A stretch of 64,000 bases of DNA from Schistosoma haematobium (lineage: Eukaryota; Platyhelminthes; Trematoda; Strigeidida; Schistosomatidae): assembly GCF_000699445.3 (NCBI RefSeq), contig NC_067198.1, forward strand, positions 39,593,523 to 39,657,522. The letters run 5' to 3'. Positions 23,145 to 35,049 of this stretch are shown piece by piece. The first letter of the stretch is position 1; each line of letters begins with the position of its first letter. Below the pieces are notes generated by a model. That model did not search any database and had not been told where the DNA came from. It saw nothing but the letters and a program-made list of their open reading frames with translations. The translations under genes were made by a program, and so were the position numbers.

Positions 23145-24275
23145 TAGTAGTCAGTCAGCTACAATGTAGGACCAGGCACATATGTGCATCGGTCCACGTT
23201 GCCATACCGCATCAGCACAACAAGATGAACACCGGATTCATAGCAGTGGTTAGATCAAAGGTAGTAATATGTAAGAGAAAGATTGCATATAGAGATATAG
23301 TACAAGAAGAAAGAATTGGTTCGTAGAAAGAAAGATATGAAGCGATTTTAATCTCTTAGTTTAAGGGAAGACAGCGAGTGTATACACCGACGCCATTGTG
23401 ATCGATTCTGAGCCGTGTCACCAAGAGTCTCCAACCATTGTTACGATAGTCACGCGGACCCCAACCAAGTAGTCCGCATCTACCAACATGGCTCAGACTA
23501 GAAGTTAATGTCTTCAAGCACTGATGCCACGTTTTGGTTTGGCCGCCCCTAACTTTCTTCCAACCATCTCCAATACCGGATAGCATTGCACGTCGTGGTA
23601 ATCGGTATTCAGGCATACGTAACACGTGGCCCAACCATCTCAGTCGATGAAGATTCGTAACCTCATCAACTGATTTACCATCATTCCCCAATACCCTGCG
23701 TCTAACCTCACTATTACTTACCCGGTGATCCCAGCAGACGCCAGAAATATTTCTAAGGCATCTGTGGTCAAATACTAATAGCATACGAGTGTCTTCTACT
23801 CTTAATGTCCATGTTTCGCTGCCATAAATTAAAACAGAACGGACTGCCGCGCAGTATACTCGTCCTTTTATTGATAGACGGATATCTCGCCTTCGCCATA
23901 GGTGACGCAAGTTGGCAAAAGCCAATCCAGCTTTTCGAATCCGTGCCGAGATTTCGTCCGATACCAACCCATTAGGGCTGATCAGACTTACAAGATAAGT
24001 GAAGTTGTCAACGCGTTCGACTACTTCACTCCCTATTCTTAGTTCAGGTGTTAACGCAGACCAGTCCTGAAGCAACAACTTGCATTTCGAGGGAGGGAAG
24101 CGCATTCCAAACATTCTGGCATTGTTGCTCAGTGCTACCAGAAGACTCTGCATTTTGTCAGCGTCTTCACCAAACAGGACTATGTCATCTGCGTATTCTA
24201 AGTCGATAAATGGACCTCCTGGTAGGAGATCAATACCCGAGAATTCAGTCGACGAGAAAGTTATTTCCATCAGTT
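23145..24275 (-). mobile_element. RTE copy, 5'-truncated (RT C-terminus to 3' tail)
   Basis: 3' tail with GTCAGTCAGCTACAATG at the left end. An open frame of 304 residues (23356-24270) starts just before the YADD box ([13 protein letters not shown]) and runs to the element's normal C-terminus (VYTRCLPLN). It is nearly identical in coding sequence to the copy at 50114-51035, while the 3' tails differ more. One residue anomaly: [10 protein letters not shown] where relatives have LGSLISP. It meets a plus-strand RTE fragment head to head at about 24280. Confidence 0.85.
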
Positions 24276-24281
24276 TAGGTT

Positions 24282-24945
24282 ACTAGTATTCGATCATAGG
24301 TGTCTTCGAAACATTGCTCGTATATCATGGGACCATCGAGTAAGTAACACAGTTGTTAGGAAACGGGTACTAGGTAATGATGGCAAATCAATTGATGAAG
24401 TAGTGAAACTTCATCAGTTGAGATGGCTGGGACACGTGTTACGTATGCCCAACGACCGACTACCTCGACGTGCTATGTTCAGTGGTATAGGAGTAGGTTG
24501 GAAGAAAGCTAGGGGCGGCCAAACCAAAACATGGCACAAGTCCATGAAGTCACTGACAAGTGGACTGAATCATGTTGGTAGGTGTAGACTACCTGGTTGG
24601 GGACCGCGAGATGATAGCAACCGATGGTTAGAGACTCTGAATGACATGGCTCAAAATCGTTTGCAATGACACAGGTGCATCCACTTTTTGTGTTCTCCCA
24701 AATTCTAATCTCCTGAATCCTCCTTGTCTCTTTTTTCTCTTTCCAAATTTATTTCACTGAATTATACTCTTTAAATAACATCTCCAAACCCTAATCTCCC
24801 CGATTACTGCTTATACTCTTATTACCTCTACCACTACGAGATTTGAATCGACAACTGCATCTCTGTGCTGATGTGGTGTGGCAACTCGAACTGATGTACG
24901 TACGTACGAAGTTCTACGTTGTTACTGACTGACTGATACCTTTAG
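24282..24945 (+). mobile_element. RTE 3' fragment with complete tail
   Basis: Encodes the RTE C-terminus (open 24403-24669: [20 protein letters not shown] to [10 protein letters not shown]), then a CT-rich 3' UTR and the family terminus GTGGCAACTCGAACTGATG to TACTGACTGACTGA at 24945. Confidence 0.82.
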
Positions 24946-25439
24946 TGAAATGGTACCAAAACCATTAGCAACGATTCAGTTACGTTTACTTTTTGTCTTC
25001 CTTTAATGCTTGAGTTTTCACTCCACATTTCCTTTAAGCTCAATTACTTCCTGGTTTTTCAATGCCGTTAATATCATTTCTATCACTTTCTTTTTAATCT
25101 CGTCAGTTTTTTCTCACTGAGGTGTGGTGTGCCGGATTGTACTAATATACTGGTATCAGGCCACATATTGCCTTTGATTGAATAAAGTATTCAGAAAAAT
25201 GTTGAATTCTGATAGCTGGAATTCAATTACTTAGACCATTGGGGTTATTCAGGAGGGATTATAGAAGACATCGAGATACGAAGTTGATTAAAGTGGGACC
25301 GAACCCCTGTAACTTAATAACAAATCAATTTTATTGAGACCACGAACCGACCTAAGTTGGACAATAGTTGTCTAACCAATCGTGCTTTTAGTACAGTATT
25401 TCAATATTTATCAACTTTTCTACGTTAGAGATTACTTGT
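24946..25439. other. Intergenic, no gene
   Basis: Only AT-rich sequence. Nothing supported. Confidence 0.4.
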
Positions 25440-27365
25440 TATTTGGATTAGATGATTTCACATAGAAAGCTTATGGTATCCCTCTCGAAATGCTCACACG
25501 GCCACGTGTGTACAGCTACTGTTAGAGAAGTCCTATGCTCTTCGTTCTCGCGGTGGGGGTATTGTTTAACGAAATTGAGATGACTAAAAGAGAATGTCTG
25601 GAGCCTTAACCGGTTTGGTGGGCACAGAGAGTCCACCTAGAGGGGGTTGGAAAACCCTGATTCCAAACCAATGGTGCGCAAGGGCTCCAGGATTTTGAGG
25701 GAACAAATGGCGTATGAATATATTGTTGGTCATCGGCTACCGTGGGACTGCACTTCCTAACGTTGTTCCATTGCCTTGTGGATTAGACCTCTACGTCAAA
25801 GGCTCGGGGAGTTGCCTTCTAAGATAACCACCTGCTTCAGTTTTGGCGCCCAGGCAATATTACAGCTATCATAAAAAGCGAATCATTTGTGTACGCATAT
25901 CTGTTTGGTGCCTCCTTGTACTGTGTATGTATTTAGAAGACTGCCGCTAGTTCTGGAGTACATGTTTAGACTCTGATCATGCTCTAATACGAGCACGCAT
26001 TAGCTTGCACCTCACTGGACGCAGAAGAACTACATTAAGACCCATTAGAGTTGAGCTCGGTGACGAGAAAGCCAAAAGACAATGATAGTTTTTTCTTGAC
26101 TTGAAAGCAGTATTGGATTCTGTAGACAAAGAGGTTCTGTGGCAGTGTCTGTCATTGAAAGTTGTACCTCAGAAGTACATCAACATTGTGAAGGCTCTTT
26201 ACTCGAACACTACTAGTGGAGTAAGGGCTTATGGAGAACTGTCATCTGATTTTGCAACCTTAAGTGCTGTCCGGCAAGGCTGTCCACTATCTCCATTTCC
26301 GTTTGATTTCATCATAAACCTACTGATAGAAATAACGTCCTCATCGATTGGATTTTCAGGGACTGATCTTCCAGGAGGTCCAATTATCGACTTAGAATAC
26401 GCAGATGACATAGTCTTGTTTGGTGAAGACGCTGATAAAATGCCGTCTTTTTGTAGCACTAAGCAACAATGCCAGGATGGTTGATGTGCGTTTCTCTACC
26501 TCTAAATGCAAACCGTTGCTTCGGGACTTACCTATGTCAACACCTGAAGTAGTTGAATGCGTCGACATCTGATCAGCCCCAACGGGTTGGTTTCTGACGA
26601 AATCTCTGCACGGATTCAAAAAGCTCATCTGGTTTTTACCAACTCATGTCATTTATGTGGAAGGCGAGGTATCGGACTATCAATAAAAGGACGAGCATAC
26701 TGCGCAGCAGTTCGTTCTGTTCTACTTTACGGCTGCGAAACGTGGCTATTAAGGATAGACAATACTCGTAAGTTACTAGTATTTGATCACAGATGTCTTA
26801 TAAACATTGCCAGCACCTGCTGTGATCACCGGATAAGTAGTGGTGTGGTTAGACACTGTATGAGGGAATGATGGTAAACCAGTTGGTGAGGTTGTGAATC
26901 TACATCGACTGAGATGGTTGGACCACACATGCCCAACTACCAAATACCGCGGCGCGCAATGCTGACTAGTGTTGAAGACGGTTGGAAGAAACTTCAGTCA
27001 GTCAGTCAACAACGTAGAACTTCGTACGCATGTACATCAGCTTGAGTTGCCATACCAAGTTAGCATACAGATACAACTATCGATTCAAATCCCATAGTGG
27101 TAGACGCAGTAAGAGTATAAGCAGTAATCGGGAACATTAGGGTTTGAAGATGTTATTTAAGGAGTGTAATCTAGTAGGAGATAGGGACGGTCAAACCAAA
27201 ACGTGGCATTCGGCCATTGAAGTCACTAACTTCTGGTATGAGCCATGTTGGTAGGTGAAACCAATTGATTAGAGTCCGCGCGACTATCGTAACCAATGGT
27301 TGGAGACTCTGGATGACGGCTCAGGAATGATCACAATGACGTTGGTGTTTGCACCGACTTCCCTA
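25440..27365 (+). mobile_element. Degraded composite RTE copy with nested insertion
   Basis: Follows RTE order on the plus strand: 5'-UTR-like sequence (25440-25870, matching 9090-9430), a piece of endonuclease (25930-26095), RT (open 26101-26484: [55 protein letters not shown]), the RT-C-terminal linker (26557-26871) and C-terminal block to about 27365. Frameshifts and internal deletions occur throughout. A minus-strand RTE 3' tail (about 27000-27170) interrupts it. Confidence 0.78.
27000..27170 (-). mobile_element. RTE 3' tail nested in another RTE copy
   Basis: Starts with CAGTCAGTCAGTCAACAACG and runs through GAACTTCGTACGCATGTACA to GATGTTATTTAAGGAGTGTA, the reverse complement of the tail at 24770-24945. 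The host element resumes on the far side with GGACGGTCAAACCAAAACGT. Confidence 0.75.
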
Positions 27366-28445
27366 AAATCGTGAGACTGGAATAGCTTTATACCTTTCTT
27401 TTAATGGTAGTCTAGCCTAGATTGACTCATAAATCCAACTTTAAAACTATGTAAAAAGGTGTTTGTCAAGCCACTTTTTGACTAATTCTGGCTTGTACTG
27501 GGGAGACCTGATAAGATATCATTGGAATCGTCCTACCTTTACTTATCAGCACTTTTAAAAATGAAAATTTTCAAAGATTGATAGTGTTTCAAACTTAGAA
27601 GACGAAGTAAATACGCATATACCATATGATAAATATTCAGTTTTGTTTGTCATTACGAGTTCTATATAGGAAGCGTAGACCTTATCACGCGTTTGTGCAG
27701 CCAGTGATTCCGTGAACTGATATTACCTCATGGTTAGACCAGTCTTGATGGGAATAAGACACAACTACACTAAATTTGGAAGTTATGAGTATAATAAAAA
27801 AGATAACAGGCAAGAGCAACCTAAAAAATACATCACACAAAAAGGAATAGTTTTCTTGTTACTATTTTATGAGGACTTATTGTTATGAAACCTCATTCAT
27901 CCAGGTTTATTCAGTGTGTAAGGACCAAAATCTACCTCGTGGATGTACCGCGAAAACCGAAAGTGGTTGGCTTATTCTCCTTATGTCCAATGCTATTATG
28001 GTCCGAATCAGATGAAGAAATTTCTATCTGGTACTTTTGCTTTGTTTCATCTCAAACAATACAGCATTGACGCAGAGAGGAAAGTTGTATTACGGATCCA
28101 CATTTTGCTTTGCTGCAATAGATGTACTGTATGTTTTATTGAGTGCTTCTTTGAAACTCGAACTGTCGCACCTTTTAGTTTCTACCTCTCATCCTTTGAT
28201 TTTTGAACACTCATGCAGCTGACTTAGACTGGATGGATCTTGCATGCTTGAAAAGTACTTCTCAATCATTTCAAGCGTTTGGTCATTTATCATTTTTGTT
28301 TCAAATTATCATCCAATTAGGCCTTAGCAATACTAGTAGATAAGTGGATTATTTAGCTGATTCCAATGAGTTTGAAATTACTACAAATACAAAAAACTAA
28401 AACTCTCAATAAAAACCGAAAAATTGTATGTGAACTGTTCAGTAA
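27366..28445. other. No recognised gene
   Basis: Two overlapping short frames near 27885-28222 have no family resemblance or splice support. Nothing else. Confidence 0.4.
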
Positions 28446-29645
28446 TTGCGTTTCTTTCTATATTTGTGTCATATTTTGCAAATGTTGACATCAAACATAA
28501 GTGAGGGCATATCAGGTGAAAATTTATCACCAAGGAATTTGGAAACTGTAATCAAGTCGCCTCTAGTTCTACGTGACAACGGGAAAATTTTTAGTTTGGC
28601 CAGTCGAGCATCATACGGGAGCTTCGCTATTCTGGTAATCAGCTTGGTTGCTGTTCTCTGAACCTCTCCCAAAAGCACACTTTTTTTAAGCAAGGGCTAT
28701 CCACTTATATGCACTACCCAAGTTTAGGACTCACGAACACTGCGTGCAAGTTCAAAAAGGCTTTGGCGTCGACATGACTGAAACCCTGCGTACTGACCAT
28801 AAAGTTCTAAAACATTTGGCGGCTATTGCACGGCAGTGTGCAGTAGTCTTTATTCTTGGCAAACGATGACCCCTTAGTTATTGTGTATCTAGAAAATAGG
28901 TAGCTCAGTGTTATTCATCATAGATGCATCTGTACCTTGATGATCAGTATGCATCACAATACACTGAAGTATCTATCGGCATCTGCCAGGTTGGAGACCA
29001 TTCATAAATAATTTCCTCAGGTCATTTCGGAGTTCTAAGCTATCACCTTTACTTCTTATAGCTCTCCATGTATTGATATAGTCAGCATATAGCAAGACCG
29101 ATGATGATAGGAGGAAGGTCATGTACAAACAGGAAGAATAACACTGGCCCCAAAACTATACCCTGGAGCGCTCCACAAATAAGCACATTTTCCCAGCTAG
29201 ACAACTTGGAATTCACCTGTACTCTTTGTTGGTGCCCTACTAGGAAGTCTTTTTATTCACACCAATAGATTGCCTCCAACCCCGGCACTTCTTAACTTAT
29301 ATAACAGCCGGTTGTGCGGATCTTGGTCAAAAGCTTTGCTGAAGTCAATGTGGGCTACGTCTACAGGTAACTTTTGGTCCTTAAGAGCTCACCAGCTTTC
29401 ACGAGCCACTAGTAAGTTAGTGAGACAAAAATAACATATTCTAAAACCATGCTGCTCCTCCGAAAGGATCCGGTTCTCATCGAGGTACTTAAACAGCTCC
29501 TTCCGGATAATCTTTTCTTAGATTTTAAAAACCACACTAGTTAGGCTAACGGGTCAGTAATTCTCAGGTTTATGTTTCGTAACTGTTTTGAAGACAGGAC
29601 TTACTATGGAGTTCATTCACTCGGTCGAAGTGTCATTATCTAATG
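28446..29645 (-). mobile_element. CR1-type non-LTR retrotransposon fragment
   Basis: The minus strand reads SPVFKTVTKHKPENY, RILSEEQHGFRICYFCLTNL, LPVDVAHIDFSKAFDQDPHN, RLLYKLRSAGVGG and, in the C-terminal part (28469-28693), QRTATKLITRIAKLPYDARL and FPLSRRTRGDLITV. The order is that of CR1/SR1-type RT and post-RT regions. Many frameshifts and stops. Confidence 0.75.
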
Positions 29646-30310
29646 ACTGAGTATTTGAATATTAGTTTATTCTGAAGACATCTGAAGCTTATCTTAATAA
29701 ACGGGAATGTTGGAACTGCTAGCTATCACTTCACTGAACAAGAGCTTAATTACAACCAGGTTTCAGGTTGTATGATCAGTATAAGACTGAAGAAAGTGGA
29801 AAAAGGGTTCAGCAGGGTTAAAGTTACTAGATATATCGAAATAGAGAAAATCGTTTGGCATAAGCGTAAGAAAAGAACAGTCGCTGTGGTAAGATATTAC
29901 TGACATCTGTTACTTTTCATGGAGCAAAGGTTGAGAGCAGACTTCTCCAATCGACTCTCCTCAGCTTTCCTTTCCAAATGTTGTCAGGCACTATTCATTC
30001 TTTAGATGTCTGCCTTCTATTCCCGGCACAACATGTTTTTCGTCTGTCTATTTTCCTCCTACCTTGAGGATTCTAAGCTTGGATGTGCTTCTGGATTCAC
30101 TTTGATAACCTGTCACATCCACCTCTAGAGACTTTTCCCAATTTCCTTTTCAGCTGAAAGCTGACCTGTTCTTCAAAACCCTGTCAAGTGTTCTCTCTTA
30201 ATCAAGTAGGTTAGCATATATTGGTGAATTTCATTTGACTTGTCGTTCAACAGTGTTTCAAAATGTCATGATCCTTGTGGAGTCCGATCCGTTAATAGCC
30301 AAGTTCGGAG
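29646..30310. other. No recognised feature
   Basis: Possibly more decayed retroelement, but no alignable motif. Confidence 0.35.
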
Positions 30311-30800
30311 TGTACTCAGTCATTCATGCGATTCAACAACACTCTGCTGAACACTTTCTGGTAGTGATAGCGGTGTGACGCCTCTGTAGTTCTCACATTT
30401 GCTCAGATCATTCTTGGTTATATTGGTGTGGTATCCTTCGTTCCACTTTGTCGGTTGCACAAGTTCTTCCCCCGAAATCTTCCTGGAAAGAACGTGGAGC
30501 ACCTTCGCAATTACCTCAATGTCTGGCTTCAGTGCTTCAGTTAGTACGTTTTCATGCCTTAGTGCCTTCCTACTCTTGATTTGTATGATGGATCACCATC
30601 CTAATTTCCTGAATCGTCGGTGGAGTGAACGCTATAAGAGTGTCTGCGTGTGCTGCTTCAATTCGCAGTGGGCTTTGTGTGGCTAGTCTATTCAGGAGCT
30701 CTTCAATGCACTCTGCCCACAAGTCCCGCTGCTCTTTAGTCTCAGGGATTGGGTTGCATTCTTTATTCTTCTCTAGTGGTTCTGGTTTACCCATTTACCT
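30311..30800 (-). mobile_element. RTE-type (Perere-3/SR3-like) fragment
   Basis: The minus strand encodes KEQRDLWAECIEELLNRLAT, IQEIRMVIHHTNQE, EVIAKVLHVLSRKISGEELV and KNDLSKCENYRGVTPLSLP: the linker and first RT block of the element family also present at 35050-36340. Broken by frameshifts and truncated at both ends. Confidence 0.68.
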
Positions 30801-32176
30801 TCATAGGTTTTTCGTTGAAGTATGTAGTGGTTTCACATTTTGTCCTCTTGCAGTTTTCTCTGTCCTGCATGCCACCAGATTTATTGCCATTCTCGAACCC
30901 AGATGGAGGACAAGTGTCAAATTTGAGGTTGAAAACACTATCCCGTTGAAAACAACCTTGATAAAAAATGCCGACCTGAGAGGTCATTTAAATGACATAA
31001 ACTTTGCTGTAGGAGTTGTGACGTATCATAGTGAAGTACAAAATGCGGTAACACGTGAAAGACGAGCACAAAACATGTATATGAGTTTCTTCAATCTTTA
31101 ACGTAACATCATATTTTGCATGAAGCCTCGTGTGCCTTCTTACTCCCCATTCCAAACAGACAGACAATTCACTTAAGCTATGGATGCTGTCTAACTAAGG
31201 TCGGTAATAAGAAACTCATATCATCCTGAATTACCGTGAGTTCCTTCTGATTCATGCTCTACTAGTTTAAAAACACTTTAACATTCCGATTTTATTAGGA
31301 TTCGGATGTTCTATTTTCCCACTTTCAATCTCCACATAGTTTATGCCATTGGTCAACTTCATATCAGTGTGATATATTAATTGAAACATACAATACAAAT
31401 TCTTTAGCCGTCCGATTAGTTTGTAACGTAGAACTGATAGAGTCAGTGCATTTCGACAAGGTGTGAAACAAAGAGCATAGATTAGAGCAATACTCATATG
31501 TACCACAAAAGTAAGAGGGATGTTAACGTTTCTGATCAACAAACCTTATGGTGGTGAGATTGTAACAGCTTAGGTTGGTTGGTTAAGAGTTCACCTCAAA
31601 CAACTAAGCATATGTCAAAGCAGCATAGTTCAAGTATTCATTCACTTCCTTATTCTGTATATGCGTTATATTTCCTATTATCTTATATTGAATGTTGAGG
31701 GGCTTTGTTTGTCTGAACAAATAATCCCACGCTCCACTGTGACCGCGCGAAGATCTAAATAAAGACCTATTCACTACTTGTCTGGTTTCTTCTATCACTA
31801 GCACGAGGGTTGCCTAGAGGCACGAAAAGATAACCTTAATCCACTCATGTCTGCAGGGTAGAACACTGTTAACTTACGGCTCCCTATGGTCTAACGAGAT
31901 ATAACTAAAAATGGTAATAATGGTAATTTCTTATGCCGAATACCTCTTGGCTCACGTTTGTAACGTTGAATCGGTTTCACTTCCTACCGAGAAATCTCAC
32001 GACAGGCTAAACTGAACACATAGCTAAATAGGAGTCCTTTCATGGCTCCATAAAAGCTATGATAATAAAAATGCTATCATAAAGAACCATTTGTGTATCC
32101 GAACACTGTATTTTCCTAACTACATTTTCGAAATGTGCATAATCTTAAATTTCCTGCTCTTTTGAATAATCTCAAC
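30801..32176. other. No recognised gene
   Basis: Includes an open frame at 30625-31101 (plus) that is mostly the shadow of the RTE fragment. No supported feature. Confidence 0.35.
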
Positions 32177-32186
32177 TTATACAGTC

Positions 32187-33195
32187 TTGAGCGAAGAAAT
32201 TTCTTTTCAATTAGTTTTTCATCATGGCTCTACACTAATATATATACGTTTTACAATAATAATATAATACTCATCGAGTGGATACGTTACGTAATAATTA
32301 CATAATGACATTTAAATTAACATTCAGTAATTGGAGAGAGGATTATTAATATTCAAAGTAATCAAGAAGTTGCTATGTTGCGTAATATAAGAAACAAAGA
32401 AGGAATAGAATTTTACCGGATGGTCAATAGGATAGTAGTTACGTAAGAATCAAGAGATGAATGTTGAGAAGTTATAAGGCTCAAAAGCGATAGAAACAAA
32501 ATTACAAAAATTTTTTTAAATTAAAATAAAAATGGAAGAAGCATGAAAAATAGTTCTTCTGACGGAAATGTTATACTGAAGGCCAGGGTAGAGAAAGTGG
32601 TTGTACGAATTTCTTTTGGATGCAAAGGTCAGGTTTGTGAACATGGATTGCGATGGCTTCCGCAATGTGCAAAAGGCGCACTCGTAAACCATGTGGTGCG
32701 CCTTTTGCACATTGCGGAAGCCATCGCAATCCATGTTCACAAACCTGACCTTTGCATCCAAAAGAAATTCGTACAACCACTTTCTCTACCCTGGCCTTCA
32801 GTATAACATTTCCGTCAGAAGAACTATTTTTCATGCTTCTTCCATTTTTATTTTAATTTAAAAAAAAATTTTTGTAATTTTGTTTCTATCGCTTTTGAGC
32901 CTTATAACTTCTCAACATTCATCTCTTGATTCTTACGTAACTACTATCCTATTGACCATCCGGTAAAATTCTATTCCTTCTTTGTTTCTTATATTACGCA
33001 ACATAGCAACTTCTTGATTACTTTGAATATTAATAATCCTCTCTCTTCCAATTACTGAATGTTAATTTAAATGTCATTATGTAATTATTACGTAACGTAT
33101 CCACTCGATGAGTATTATATTATTATTGTAAAACGTATATATATTAGTGTAGAGCCATGATGAAAAACTAATTGAAAAGAAATTTCTTCGCTCAA
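32187..33195. repeat. 1-kb near-perfect palindrome of a Penelope-like 3' end
   Basis: Left arm 32187-32681, right arm 32696-33195, 14-base spacer. By direct comparison the arms show no substitutions, only two small indels (a T-run of 7 versus 9, and a 3-base GA difference near 32335/33050). Each arm carries, reading outward from the centre, the GIY-YIG C-terminus (LLHIAEAIAIHVHKPDLCIQ, then LSLPWP and stop) followed by 3' UTR. So it is two 5'-truncated Penelope-like ends placed head to head. A 12-base direct repeat TTATACAGTCTT brackets the unit at 32177-32188 and 33240-33251. Confidence 0.9.
32687..32806 (+). pseudogene. Penelope-like GIY-YIG C-terminal fragment (right arm)
   Basis: VVRLLHIAEAIAIHVHKPDL, then CIQKKFVQPLSLPWPSV and stop. 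Compare the related end at 22484-22711 ([20 protein letters not shown]). The mirror copy is on the minus strand at about 32571-32690. Only the last 40 or so residues remain, so there is no nuclease active site. Confidence 0.6.
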
Positions 33196-33251
33196 TTCGT
33201 TCCTTCTTTATTTACCAAATGGCAAAATGGGAATTTTCATTATACAGTCTT

Positions 33252-34831
33252 TCCCAAGCATTCCAAATCGTCAAATTTTCGCTTGAGTACACACTTTTTT
33301 GTCTACCTCTCGTCTCCCTTCCTAAATTTTACCTATGTTCGCCTTTATTTTCATATTAAATCACACAACGACTGAAAGCGATCACATTAAAAAATGAAAC
33401 ATGGTTAAAGACAATTATTGACAAGAAATGACATCATATTCCACATGAGAACAAGTGCTCAAGCAATGATCATTACGTGTTTTTATCGTAAGTTCAAAGT
33501 CCTAATGTCGTTTACGAAGATCAGGTTATTGATTAAGAAGGTGCCCTAATCGTTATGTAAATATGAAATCAAACAGGCTTTCACAGCATACACTTCATTT
33601 GTTCAGTCGTTTACCATGCAAGTCAGAAATTCAGTCATGGATCGTTAAGTGCCTGTCAACTTAAAGTATTACTAACGGTCATATTCGCTTATACTGAAAA
33701 GTGAAACTACAACCCGGTTCAGAAGTCACCTTGATGATTTTGTTTCCAAAAGTGTATTGTGTCTCCTACTGAATATCAATGTGTTTATTAATGATTTATA
33801 CACACAAGGTCCGTCATCCATCTAATTGACTGAAAAGCAAAATGTAACCGTTGAAACTTTTCACGTCTATTTTATTTTACTCCTATTCATCTTAGTATAT
33901 GAAGTCTGCTTATGTTCGTATTTATAATAATTACCGTTATTAATATCATTATTGGTCTCCCGACACATTGGATATTCTTTTATATCTCTTCTTATCCTTC
34001 TAAACATATTTAATTTCTGATTGTCCTTTGAAATTAGTTGTGACTTTCATAGCATCATTCTCAATTATTATTACACAAATGTTTATGCTAATATTCGGTT
34101 TCACTCTGTATACTATTGCATAAGTCTACATGTATTTATCCGAGTGCACCAAAGGATCTATTTTATTTTTCCAAATTGTTGGTTTACTTCAGAGGTCGAT
34201 ATTCATTACACAATTATTATTATCACAGTTGAACCTTTTCACTAGGTGTCCACTTCTTTTCTCTCTCTTTTTCCCTTCTAAATAAATATTATTCTTAAGA
34301 TTATGAAGTTTGCAACCAAGACAATAACTTGTGTTACATTTGAATTAACTTCTTATCTTCACTATGCATATATGATTCATACACAATGATATAACGTTAT
34401 CCTTTTTACTTAATTGAGACTTTCATACCGTCACTCCAAACTATGATTGCACAAACATTTATTCCAGCGTCATATCTAACTGCGACAACAAGTTATTTTT
34501 TCTTAATTATTTTCTATTTTATTTTTGCTACTAATTTGATGATACATTCTTGTCCTGTGTTCATAAACACGCCTATCAAACTATTTGTGCTTTTTATGTC
34601 TCCTTTATTTCTGTTTCCTTATTTCCTTCCTTTTCACCTTTAAACCCAATTCAATATTCTTCTCAATTACATAGAGCCTGATTTATTATTATTGTTGTTG
34701 TTTTATTATTACTCTCTTTTTTCAAATATGGCAAATAAAATGCTAACATTATTGAAACTTGTGTATTATTGCATTTTTGAAGAAACCCGGAATGGTTTCT
34801 TCACAGCAATTATGTACCCATAAGATGTTTG

Positions 34832-34834
<3 letters not shown>
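33252..34834. other. AT-rich, no gene
   Basis: No homology seen in any frame; short open frames are rich in Ile, Phe and Tyr as expected from base composition. Confidence 0.4.

Positions 34835-34863
<29 letters not shown>
34835..34863. repeat. (AAT)n microsatellite
   Basis: About nine AAT units. Confidence 0.9.
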
Positions 34864-34867
<4 letters not shown>

Positions 34868-34887
34868 TAATGTAGGCAATGATGTGA

Positions 34888-34968
34888 CTTTTACGTAAGA
34901 CCATATAGATTAGCAGTCACATAATAACAAATCTACAATTTTAGGATTAGATATATTATTGGAGTGGT
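34888..34968 (+). repeat. Dispersed repeat, copy 1
   Basis: TATAGATTAGCAGTCACATA, then TCTACAATTTTAGGATTAGA, matched by 37269-37348 in the same orientation. Class unknown. Confidence 0.55.
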
Positions 34969-35049
34969 ACTAATAACGAAATAGACCGTAATTCAACAAG
35001 TGCATGCATGTTCTGGCTTTCTTCTATGACTTTTGTGTTTTGTTTCGCA

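Noticed and set aside
27885..28222. Overlapping plus-strand frames that might be a small gene
   Set aside because: Different frames overlap, there is no family resemblance, no splice support and no RNA evidence.
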